Positions 1 to 9,867 of a stretch of DNA of 64,000 nt are shown here, in pieces. Positions within the stretch are counted from its first letter, which is position 1. Each line of letters starts with the position of its first letter. This DNA is from Spinellus fusiger (Eukaryota; Mucoromycota; Mucoromycetes; Mucorales; Phycomycetaceae): positions 1 through 64,000 of the forward strand of contig JALLLS010000049.1 of NCBI GenBank assembly GCA_025094145.1, given 5' to 3'. The notes beneath the pieces were generated by a model that saw nothing but the letters and a program-made list of their open reading frames with translations, had not been told where the DNA came from and made no database searches. The translations under genes and the position numbers were made by a program.

Positions 1-2893
1 CACGCGGATCCCAGTATAGACCTTTGCCGGTATATCCATTTTGTCTTAAATGGACTGTTTCGTCCAGGCGCTTCATGTAATCCTCTGTCACCTTTAATCG
101 TTCGAGGACATCAAGTGGAAGTTTGTTTTGGTTACACTCTCCACAAACGCAGTTTCTCAACTCTTCTTCGGTTTTAGCTTTCCGTTCAACCAACTTCGGA
201 GCTTTCTCCACGCTCTTGGAAGATTTACGCTGAATCTCGGGCTCCACGGTCTTTGCTTTTTTTGGGGGATGGGGTTTTGCTTTTGGTTTGGTAGCCGGTT
301 TGGTAGACTTTGGCACGATGGGTGACTCGTCTGCTCCAAAGTATTTGGTGCCTGGCTTGTGTTTGCTACCCTTAAATGTTTGTTTTTGGGAGCCCAGAGT
401 ACTAGTAGATGGAATTGACCAAATGTTTGGCAATGTATTAGGTACGGCTGGAGGCCCAACAACCACAGGAACCTTGGGTTGATTATCAACTTGTTGTCTA
501 GTTCAAATATTATTAGTATATTGCATGTAGTGATCCTTTATATACCAGTACTCACTTTTTCAATGTATTTAGAGACGTTTTAGGCTTATTTGAAATATCA
601 ACCGATGGTTCCACAGTAGAATGCGATCTCTGCCTTGATTTCAAGTTATTGGAAGGTTTACGTGTCAAAGTAACTGCTGGAATGTTTTTCTTTTCACTGA
701 CAGGTTTAAATGATAATTTAAATGATAAACGAGTCGCTTGCTCAATGATGTCTTCGTAATATCGTTTGCTTCTTCTGCTTACATCGACTGCATGTTGAAT
801 ACTTGTCAGGATATTATTTACTTCCTTTTCTGAAATAGAGAGCCCATGTGCTGGGTCGTCTTGTATCTGCTTATACAATTGTGTGATCATTTCTGTTTGT
901 TGCACAATTTGTCTGGCAGGAATTTCACAGCGTCTTGTGCATATAGTTTCTAGCTCGCCACAGAAACTATCATAGATATTTGCATAGCTCTCTGGATCAT
1001 CCTCGGAATATCCATTCTTGTAGGCCTTGAACCAGGCAGATGAGAATTCCTTCTTTGCGTTCAATGTTCCATCTGCAGTTAAAAGATAATCGTCCCGCGA
1101 TTCTGCCCATCGATCCCAAAGATTCATACGTTGCTCAGGTCTTACACGTCTGAATTTCTCGCGTGTATCGTGTTCATAGCACCGAATGTTATTCTTTCCT
1201 GTTATTGTTTTACGGGCAAGAGTATATTTCAGACCACATGTAACATGAAATGTTTGGCTACATCCAGTTTCTTCGCACGATACAAATGCACCATACTCAG
1301 CATGGAGCATGTCTTTACATACAATACATTTCTAGTGATAATATGAATTAAAGTATCGTTCAAATGCAAATAATGTGATAAATGCTTACTCCTTTCCAGT
1401 AACTTTGCTTAATTGAACGGAGATTAATTCCAGTGATTGTTCTTTTGTCTGAAATACTAACACCAGGTATCCACAAAGCACATGTTATGTGAACCCATCC
1501 CATACCAAAGAAAGGGCCTTCAAGCTTACGGAAAGCACCTCTCGATGAAGGACATAAAGCACAAATCTTTTTTATGTTAGCATAAAGAACAAGTTAGCTT
1601 ACTCGTACTACTTACAATTAGTTTAGATGGGTTAAGCTTTAAAGCAGCACATCTATCACATCGCCATGTTTCATCTGGACCAGGACAGCAGTTTATACCA
1701 TAACATTCTAGTATTGTATATGATTTATATATATATAATTGTTTAAAAAGAATAGATAAAAGTACTTAGTTAGTGTCTGATGTTATATTATATTATACAT
1801 ATATTATATTATATATTATATATATATATTATGATTACCTTGATGAACAATAACATCACAGTCAGGCTCATCACAATAAACAAATGGATTGATGCTATCA
1901 CATGTCTCTACATAACAGATACAACACACCTCAGGATCGTTGTATTTCTAGTTTGTATGAACAATTAGAAGCAGTCCATGATAAATATGCATTTACCCAT
2001 TTTTTGAGCCATTCTTTTGCAACAGGGGGCCATTTCTTGTCTGAATTATTTTCCATTTCATCTCCAGAGTCGATTTCATCACAAGATTCGCTTTCATCTT
2101 GAGAATAGAGATCATTCCCCACTACACCATATGTATTGGAATCCCAAAGATTTGCTAAATCATGCTGTTCAGCTGCGCGCTTTCCTAGAAAGCCTTTTGA
2201 AAGAAATTCAGGGTTATAGGTCACAGTCTGCATCTCTGGGCCTTCCAAACTGCCGGACCCATTGCGTTCATACGTGATTTCTTTTGCTGTAACAGCATAA
2301 TAAAAACAAAATATGTTAAATAAGGCATGTGTATATAAAGGTTTGTAGTTTTTTGATCACATAAAAATACGAAAGACCTTCTTACATTCACAGCTCTTCC
2401 CTTTCTCTTCAGATTCTGGCTGCGGCCGCACATTATATGCTTCCAGTCCTGCCCACTTCTCCCTCACAGGCAATGTACGTTTGGGTTTGAAGTAGGCTGT
2501 ATTGGAGGCAAGAGGTCTCTGAAAAGGCCGTGGTGTGTATGCACGATGGTGTGAAGACATTCCATTATGTATGCGTTGCTGTGTATTATAGCGCTGTGCT
2601 TTCAGACCATCGAACCCATTAAGGCTATAGGTTCTCTTTTGATTTTGTCTATCAAGCCATTCTGCATGTGCCTGTTGAATAATACGTTGTCTATCGACAT
2701 AGACTCTTGGTCCTGCTGCTTGTTTACGGTGGAGGGTAGAACGAATCCCATAAGCCTCAGGCTTTTTGATGGGGCCTGAAACAATAATTTCTGTGCCCAT
2801 GGGGTGTTGAGTTTCGTGGTGATGACTTGTTGTATCAACGTTAGTAGTGTGTTGCTTTTCAGGTACAGGATGTGTCCCTCTTTGTGAATGCAT
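1..2893 (-). CDS. nto1: NTO1/BRPF/JADE-like PHD-zinc knuckle-ePHD chromatin protein (3' end off window)
   Basis: Seven exons fit one open frame: 2893-2386, 2286-1997, 1947-1839, 1707-1616, 1566-1390, 1331-556 and 497 to beyond base 1, giving at least 816 residues. All introns are GT-AG and short; the third (131 nt) is a nearly pure AT run. About 265 basic, low-complexity N-terminal residues come first. A canonical PHD finger follows at about residues 270-330 (CCIC, CDEPDC, H, CCPGPDETWRCDRC). After it come a zinc knuckle (CALC, HITCALW) and an extended PHD (CIVCK, CEETGC, FHVTCG, CYEH) to about residue 430. A basic, lysine-rich tail ends in a CVCGEC motif near base 120. PHD-knuckle-ePHD is the signature of the NTO1/BRPF/JADE scaffolds of MYST histone acetyltransferase complexes (NuA3, Mst2), which read histone H3 tails in the nucleus. 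Assignment to NTO1 rather than another family member is inferred. The ATG at 2893 is the first in the open frame. Confidence 0.85.
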
Positions 2894-3171
2894 AGCTGAC
2901 GTGAATTCAAGTAGTTGGTTTAAGAGTAACTAAAGTATTATTGTTGAGGTTCTGTAACCATTATATAGACAGTTGAACCAATCATCAGATTGTTCATTTT
3001 TTCTTTTGATGATTTTTTTCTCTGATTTCTAGCCAATCATAGTAGATATTGCATCAATATTTTTATTTGTTTTTAAAGAATATGTTATTATTCAAACTCC
3101 TTATTATCACAAAATGTGTATGACCATCTGAACCTGAAAAAAACTCTGAGACAAGAACTTAGGGGGTAGAA
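2894..3171. other. Upstream region of the Nto1-like gene
   Basis: Short AT-rich gap between the Nto1-like start codon and the first Tc1 element. It must hold the Nto1 promoter. No clear TATA box or other motif stands out. Confidence 0.4.
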
Positions 3172-3173
3172 TA

Positions 3174-4225
3174 CAGTCCCATGCAATAAATGAGTAGACG
3201 GCGAACCAACCTTTTTTTTTTTAAAAAAAAAAGACCTTAGACAATGGAAATCAGCCAACTCTTAGCCAAAAACATTAATATAGTCTAAATAAAAAAGGAT
3301 ATTATGACATGTTTATTAAATGTCAAATGATAGGACAATGGAAAAAAACGTGCTACTTATCAAGAGATTGCTGACAATCTCGATCTCCTAAAGAGCACAG
3401 TGGGCAAGATAGTCTTATTATTATATATATAAACAAGGCTAATCGACTATTGGTGAGGTATAGTAATATAATTTGATCGGACGAATCTCGTCTTACAGTC
3501 AGGAAAAATAATAAAGGAGCCGGAGTAATAAGGAAGAAAAGTGAAAGGTATAAGTAAAATTATCCACAGAGGACATACAGGCATTGCAAGGGTTTGTTCA
3601 TGATTTGGGGTTGCTTTTGGCGTGGGTGTATAGGACCTCTTGTACTCTTGGAGAGATCAATTGATCGACAAGTATATCAATGTGCTTTCTAGATAATTTC
3701 TTTCTTGGTTCCAAAAATCGCAAGATAAATTTGAGAGAACTACGCTATTCCAAGAAGACGGTGTATCTTGCCACACATGAGCACATAGTAGATGGTACAA
3801 ACAAGAGAGATTACGATCGAATGTCTCGATCTATTGTCTGCACAAATTCCAGATCTTGACCTAATTGAGCATGTCTGGGCTTATATTGAAATGAAGGTTG
3901 ATCCGTATCGAACAAGCATAACTAATGCAAAACAGGCTGAGCAATGATTGCGTGAAGAGTAAGAAAAGATTCTAAATGAATTTCTGGAAGATTTAGTAGA
4001 TAGCATGCCAAGGAGGTGTTCCGCTGTGATAAAGAATGAAAGCTTTGCTGCAAAGCACTGAGTAATATCTTTATAATAAGAATGTGGAAAATCATTTAAT
4101 TTTTTTTCCATGTCTTGTGTTATTCTATGAACCTTTTATTATGAATATCTTTGACGGATAGATATACCTTTATCTTTCAAAAAAAAAAGTTGATTTTTTG
4201 TCTACTCATTTTTTGTATGGGACTG
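3174..4225 (+). mobile_element. Tc1/mariner element Tc1-A, degenerate
   Basis: Both ends carry an inverted repeat of about 25 bp starting CAGTCCCATRCAA and containing ATGAGTAGAC; each end is flanked by a TA dinucleotide (3172-3173 and 4226-4227), the Tc1/mariner target duplication. The plus strand between them shows decayed transposase pieces: a MIWGCFW block near 3600, an EDGVSCHT-like block near 3760 (second catalytic Asp) and a DLIEHVWAYIE block near 3860 (third catalytic acidic residue). Frameshifts and stops interrupt all of these, so it is dead. Length 1.05 kb is slightly short for Tc1 (1.3-1.6 kb), so part of the N-terminal region is probably lost. Confidence 0.85.
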
Positions 4226-4475
4226 TATATGTTCATAGAAAACCCGTGGAATTCACAGTTTTCATTAATAAAAAATACAGACTTTATGCTTTAGCACAAC
4301 TTCTTGGTTTTCAAATCACGGATTGAATCGTATCACGGATTGAATCAATGGAACGTGAAAACTAATTATAAAGCAGAAATTATATAAAAATAAAAGCTCA
4401 ACTTCTCTTTTTTCTTTTCTTCATCGAACCTGCTCTAAAGAATATAGCAGTAAAAATCTCAATAACTGGTATTGG

Positions 4476-5270
4476 ATGGAAGCCAGGTTATCTCTTTCAG
4501 GTCATACATATTTAACAGTCGATTATGAGAAGCTTGTAGGATACCTCGAGGAGAGTTTCATAGTTACCCCAGTGTTGCATAATTATTATTCAAATAAAAA
4601 TACTTTTACTATAGAAAACCGGTATGTCAATGGTTTACTTTTATTTCGAAAAAACAAAGCTTTCAAGCTTTATTAATCAACAACAATCAGACAAACGGCT
4701 AGCTAAAAATCTTCGAAGAAATTTTGGCGATGATGCTATAATGGTGATTGGTAATTGGTCTACAGGAAACGCAAATCTCCATGAACTAGTTAGAGGTGTT
4801 GGAATAAGAAGAATGTTGAGGATATAAGGTTTCAAGGTGTTTTTTTTATTAATGAGTTCAAAACATCCAGTTTTTGTTCTGCCTGTAAGGATGGTGAGCT
4901 TGAGAAATTTAAGAAAGTGCAGAACCTAAGACCCTTCAGAAAATAAACCCTCCCACAGTGACATGTCATGGCTTTTCAAGGTAAAAAGGCTTTTTTTCTA
5001 TAAAAGTAAAAAAAAAAGGCCAATAAGTTTATTATTTATTTATTTAACTGCAAAAACCAACAATGGTTGAGTATCATGACCAAAAATACTGGAGTCTTTG
5101 ATGATATTATTTCTCAATACTTTTAGAATCGGGACATGGCAGCAACATTGAACTTTCGTCATGTTCTTTTTTGGGCTACGAGAAGACAAACGACCTGAAC
5201 GCTTTTGTCGATCTAAGACAGTACAGTCTGTTGGTACCAAAAGAAAAGGGTCGCTTTTAGCTAGTAGTAG
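4476..5270 (+). pseudogene. Fanzor/TnpB-like RNA-guided nuclease relic, lineage alpha, copy 1
   Basis: Pieces of a fungal Fanzor/OrfB-type protein lie in order on the plus strand but in shifting frames. At 4624-4830: INQQQSDKRLAKNLRR, then FGDDAIMVIGNWS (RuvC-like strand), then RGVGIRRML. At 4846-4945: FFINEFKTSSFCSACKDGE (the acidic residue plus a CxxC half zinc finger) and a KKVQNLRPF stretch. At 5123-5180: NRDMAATLNFRHVLF (the RuvC-III Asp block). At 5180-5250: RPERFCRS and a GTKRKGRF tail. Order and spacing match the C-terminal half of TnpB/Fanzor proteins. The IGNWS block has Asn where the related copy at 46030 has Asp. Stops and frameshifts occur after RRML, before the zinc-finger second half and inside the tail, so it is not functional. 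The N-terminal half was not recognised. Confidence 0.72.
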
Positions 5271-5329
5271 CCTACCCAACAAAACATCAAAAAAGAATCC
5301 GGTGTAGTTATCGCTGTACTATATTAAGA

Positions 5330-5559
5330 TACAGATGTCTTTTTGAACCATAATGCGTTTTGTCTATAATTCTTATTTCCCAATAATGTGTCAATACTTT
5401 CTGAAAATAGTGTAGCCATTGCTTAAATAGGCAAGATGAGTTTGAAATAGTTCATTTAGACAGTGAAAAGGTTCTTTTCAAACACATTAATCAACCAAAG
5501 AAATAATATAATTTCATTGCTCATGTATTTCTCTTTATATCCCAAAAATATTCTGTTGC
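5330..5559 (-). repeat. Repeat X, partial copy, at left of Fanzor-beta unit A
   Basis: The minus-strand sequence aligns to the start of X at 63574-63760, including the block around GAGTTTGAAAT and the terminal stretch whose reverse complement reads CCAAAAATATTCTG, a degenerate X end. It abuts the Fanzor-beta unit at exactly the same junction as at 30395/30396. The outer limit near 5330 is approximate. Confidence 0.55.
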
Positions 5560-6243
5560 TATGAGACAGGAGACACACAGGACCTCGTAAGGCTGGTTAC
5601 TCACACATAAATTGATAGAAAAGAGAAGGATATGAAGTGACAGAAGGCAAACTGGTGGCTGTAATAATAATGGCATCCTATGGGAATACAGAAAGAAAAC
5701 AAGTTGAGAACAAGAAACAGTCAGCTGTCCAAGTCCTTAAAGCCTATCTTGTTTATATTCTAGGAAGCTATTTGGATTAAAGTCTATTTTATTAAAGATG
5801 TAGACAACTAAAGATTTATACTATTTTACTATTTCTTTCTTTTACTATGAATTTGAATACTTTGCTGTTCTCAAGCAATAGATATGGTCTTTATAGAACA
5901 TTCAAAAAGATTGGGAAGGGTAACTGTCCTATCCTACAGTGTGTATAATCTTGGTCCTGTATTTCAAGGCCATAGAATTTCAGAAAGTGATTTTGTTGTA
6001 AAAAAAAAGGTTTCTCTCTTCCCTGAAACATACATAGGACAAGAAAAGGAAGTCCATCTCTGAATTTCCTGAGATGCTATTATCGTATAACTTTGATCAT
6101 TATAGCTTAGAATATAAATATATAAAAGTAGCCTCAAGATCTATACTATGTAACTTTGTAAAATATATCTTTTATTCTGTAATAAAGGGCACTGCAGTTA
6201 TCAACAAGACTACTAGAGAGATGAATATGTAGTTGTTTGGTCT

Positions 6244-6525
6244 CTAGCAGGGACAACGAAATGGAGTATTGGATACAAAGGCTGGTCTAGAGAAACCAAA
6301 GAGGGTACATGAACAGGAACACAACACACAATTTGAGCACAACAGGTAACTAGGCAACTGTTCTTTAAGCAATTCTTTTCTTTCTAAAATGTTGTTGTAG
6401 TCTGGATTACTTTGGTGGTTCTGATTAAGCAAATGACTTATGAAATTTCGTTTTGTTCTCTTCTGTTCAGATATAAATACCTGCCAACATTTATCTTGTT
6501 TGCCTTTATCTGGCATATAAACCAA
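6244..6525 (-). CDS. Unknown 93-residue ORF inside Fanzor-beta unit A
   Basis: Open reading frame on the strand opposite to the Fanzor relic. It starts MVYMPDKGKQDKCWQ, has a polar, lysine-rich centre (SEQKRTKRNF, YNNILERKELLKEQLP) and ends in a cysteine-rich stretch (CSNCVLCSCSC). The same frame is intact in copy B (31080-31361) with a single residue difference visible, Leu to Pro. I recognise no family. It may be an exon of an element-encoded protein, a captured host fragment or a chance ORF kept open only because the copies are young. Not assigned a function. Confidence 0.35.
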   Translation of the reverse strand: MVYMPDKGKQDKCWQVFISEQKRTKRNFISHLLNQNHQSNPDYNNILERKELLKEQLPSYLLCSNCVLCSCSCTLFGFSRPAFVSNTPFRCPC

Positions 6526-6602
6526 CAGTTGTGATCTGGTGAGTGTTTATGTATGTTTATTGTGTCTGATATGTTAATCAGTTTCTATTTTATATTCTTT
6601 TA

Positions 6603-7085
6603 TTTTAATAAACCCAGTGAATCCGTTACAAAGGCAAAGGCAAGAAGGTGCCAGTGCAAGGGTAATACGACACACATAGAGAGTGCATTAATGCATCTCG
6701 AACTAATTACTTTTACTATTATTTTATTATTGAAAAAGGGTATTGACACCTAAAAAGATTAGAGTATGATTCTACCAAACTGCTAGTTGTTGCTTATGCT
6801 ACAGGAATAAAGGTAAAAGAGGCAGCCAAGTTTAAAGGTCATCGTGTTGATTTGCCAAGAATTTTATATCAATCATTGAAAGAAAAAAAAAGACAAAGGG
6901 GTGGAGATCTTCTTGTAGTTGATGTTGATAAGTTCCTTACATTGAGAGTAAACATGATTGACCTGTCAAACAATATAAAAAGCTCTTATAACAGCTACTT
7001 TGTTTTATCTTTGTTCTCAAGATCTGCCACACTTGTAACACAAACAACCTCATCGAAGGTGGTTTCCTCCGGGATTCAGATATCT
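6603..7085 (+). pseudogene. Fanzor/TnpB-like relic, lineage beta, copy A
   Basis: Starts with KPSESVTKAKARRCQCKGNT, which resembles the basic cysteine segment before the RuvC region in fungal Fanzor-like proteins. After a frameshift near 6740 it continues with the equivalents of copy B: a KLLVVAYATGIKVK block, HRVDLPRILYQSLKEKK, and at 6910-6960 DLLVVDVDKF. The final zinc-finger and NRD block is missing through a deletion. The residue after VVAYA is Thr, not the acidic residue expected for an active RuvC-I centre (inference from copy comparison). Broken and not functional. Confidence 0.65.
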
Positions 7086-7188
7086 ACAGGTAAATATATA
7101 TAATAATCTTTATTTAAAAACTAACATGAATACATAATTTATTTTCACTCAAATCGATTTGTCATTTCTTAAACAATTGTATTTAATA

Positions 7189-8550
7189 AAGTGACCCGAC
7201 AAATGTAATCAATGGTTTCAAATTCCAGGCTATTCTTATACCAAAAATAATAAATAATATTCTTTCTTTCTTTAATAAAAATTCTTTTTTCTCTAATGTC
7301 TGACTCATCCAACACCTTGAACATCTTCACTAAGACCCCCGAGATGTATAGGAAATATATGAGCCTTGAGACTTGTTCAGCCATTCTTCATGAGTTGCTG
7401 AACATGAACAACACTCTGGCCAAGACATCTCGTATGTTTAATGTTCCACCCACCACTGTAGGGGACATTGTGAGACACTTCAAGAAGACAAGCTTAGTAT
7501 TAATTTCTCCCAAGAGTGGCCGATGAATAAAGTTGGACGACATGGCTCTCTGGTGGTTGAGAAGAACAGTAGTCAGTGATTCTCATCAGACCAAAGAGGC
7601 CATTAGGGCAAGCATGGCTATCAAGGTATCAGACAAGACTCTGAAGAGGTAACTTGATGAAATGTGCTTCTACTCTTTCAGTCCAGTGGTGAAGCCTTTT
7701 CTCACCAAGAAACATATGGATGCAAGGCTCCAGTGGGCCCATGAGCACATTGGTTGGACCCATGAGCAGTAGCAAGGGGTTGTCTGGTCTGATGAGTCCA
7801 GAGTAGAGTCCATGAGCTACGAAATGGGCGCAAAATTCATTAGGCAGCCTTGTACGGCCTTTGATCCTAATAATGTCATAGAAATGAGGAAGTTTGGAGG
7901 TGGTGGAGTGATTGGTTGGGGCTGTTTCAGTGGGGAAGGTGTTGGGAGATTGATCGTAGTGGAGGGTAGGATAAACTCCGACAAGTACATCAATGTCTTG
8001 GGAGAAGCCTAATGCCCCGAGATCGAGCGTCTCTCTCTCCTAAACCCTGGAGTTAGTTAAAGCCTACAAAAGAACAATGCTAGACCCCATACAAGCAAGG
8101 AAACTTGTTAATGGAAGGCAGCAAAGAGTGTGGAAACTACTCCATACTGGCCCTCACAAAGTTCTGATCTCAATTCAATTGAGCATCTACGGGCTCACCT
8201 CAAGAAGGCTTTCAGGAAGGACAGGATGGTGTATACCACCAAGAAAAAATTGGAGGCGGTCCTGATGCTGGAATAGGGTAAAATATCGAAGGAAGTGACA
8301 GACACCCTCATTGTCAGCATGGGGCGGAGATGCCAGGCCGTCATTGATGCCAAGGGTGGCCACAGTGGCTATTAATTGGCCTTGTAATAAAACTTTTTTC
8401 TTATCTTATAAACACTCTTTTATGTATCTATCGAAAGTTTTATGTCTTTAGCTAATGAATTCATGAAGTTATAACACTATTAAGATAAAGTATGAATCCA
8501 AAAAAGGAAATCTGCATTTAAAACCATCGATTACATTTGTCGGGTCACTT
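7189..8550 (+). mobile_element. Tc1/mariner element Tc1-B with broken transposase
   Basis: Terminal inverted repeats start AAGTGACCCGACAAATGTAA at 7189 and are mirrored to 8550; TA flanks both ends (7187-7188, 8551-8552). A plus-strand transposase starts at about 7296. It has an N-terminal helix-turn-helix (residues ILHELLNMNNTLAKTSRMF), then after a stop at 7524 the VSDKTLKR region, WSDES at about 7790 (first Asp), GWGCFSGEGVGRL at 7914, and a C-terminal RRCQAVIDAKGGH block near 8325. In-frame stops at about 7525, 7652 and 7770 and a frameshift after 8010 inactivate it. It inserted exactly where homology between Fanzor-beta copies A and B ends. Confidence 0.87.
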
Positions 8551-8552
8551 TA

Positions 8553-9867
8553 CTTGCCTAAATTTTAATAAAAAAATAACTTTTTTTTTGCATAAGACTC
8601 TTATTCTTTCTAAATATTGTTAAGCCAACACAATATTTCAGATAAATTTTCAGAAAATCACACTCGCAGAGAATATGATAAAGCAGAAAATAAAAAGCTA
8701 TAAGGCATTTATTACCTGTTGAAAGCTGGATTAAAATTGACTGTCATTGAAAGCATAATTAAGATGAAAAAGCCCACAGATCAAAATAGTATCAGAAACA
8801 TCAAAGAACTTGGGTCACTATTGTGTTTAAAGAGTCATGGAAAACATATAAAAAAAGCCAGTGAGAGGGACCTCAGACACCTGGAAAAGGTCATTAGAGA
8901 GGACCCATTTGCCTCATACAATCAACTGAAATTGGAAATGTTGAAGATTCAGGTGGATGTATGTAGAAACACCATTATCAGTTACTGCAATCAGCTAGGG
9001 TTCAGATCTTTTTCTCCAGCTCACAAGCCAGCCTTAACTGAAAACACAGAGAGAAACGGCTTTGTTGGGCTAAGGAACATGTCAATTGGACAAACGACCA
9101 GTGGAAAGGCGTCATCTGGTCTAATGAGTCCAAGTACACCGTGAAAGAGAACAATAGCGGTGCCCGTGTCATCAGAAAAGTCAGAAAATGTTATGATCTT
9201 AATCATAGTGATCCAACACCGAAGTTTGGTGGCGGTGGTGTGATACCTTGGAGCTGTTTTTGGGTAGATGAGTTTGGCCCATTAGTCTTTGTTGATGGCA
9301 CTGTAAATCAAGACAAATAAACCAATATTTTGGCTGGTGAGTTCCATCTTTGGTTCATGGAATTGCATCAGAAATAGAACAGAGGTCTTCTGTTACAAGA
9401 AGATAGTGCTATCTGTCATACTAGGGCTTATGCCAGATGGTAGAATGAGACGCATCAGATTTATGGCTTTGAGTACTGGCCCGCACAAAATCCAGACTTA
9501 AACATAATTGAACACACCTGGTGGGCCTTGGAAAGACAAATTGAAGAAATAGGGGTATCCATTACCAATATTAGAAGTTTGAATACTCTACTTGCAGAGG
9601 AGTGGGAGAAAGTCGGTATTGAACTTGCATAATAATAAATGAAATGTATGACAGATAGATGCCAGGCTGTAATTGATGCCAAAGGAGGCCATACAAAGTA
9701 TCATTTCTTATTTTTCTATTTTCGATAAATAAAGATATTGAGCCTCGGTATGCTAAGGTTTAGAGCTCTTAGATCAAATGTAGAGTGTTTTATTTGATGC
9801 TGGACATATCTTATATATTCTGTCTTAAAATTTATTTTCAAGGGTATTATATTCAATTGGGCGTGAC
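8553..9867 (+). mobile_element. Tc1/mariner element Tc1-C, copy 1, left end truncated
   Basis: The right end reads CAATTGGGCGTGACTA at 9854-9869. The left end starts inside the inverted repeat (ACTTGCCTAAATTTTAAT, compare 52720-52745), the outermost about 20 bp being lost next to Tc1-B. The plus-strand transposase (from 8719) shows an HTH segment, ASERDLRHLEKVIREDPF, WSDESKYTV after a frameshift at about 9080, FGGGGVIPW, QEDSAICHT (second Asp) and NPDLNIIEHTWWALE (third acidic), ending in DRCQAVIDAKGGH near 9690. At least three stops and one frameshift are present. Two more family copies occur at 27948-28436 and 51391-52756. Confidence 0.85.

Larger units (their letters stand above)
5458..7185 (+). 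repeat. Fanzor-beta unit, copy A
   Basis: This copy is a direct repeat of 30294-32222. From 5458 to about 6706 it is almost identical to 30294-31542 with no net indel (constant offset 24836) and roughly fifteen substitutions by eye. After 6706 similarity drops sharply but remains clearly homologous to 7185. Copy A lacks about 200 bp that copy B has between its CHTYNTNN block and the conserved right end. The right end is cut by Tc1-B at 7187. No terminal inverted repeat of its own is obvious on the left, where repeat X abuts. Confidence 0.85.
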
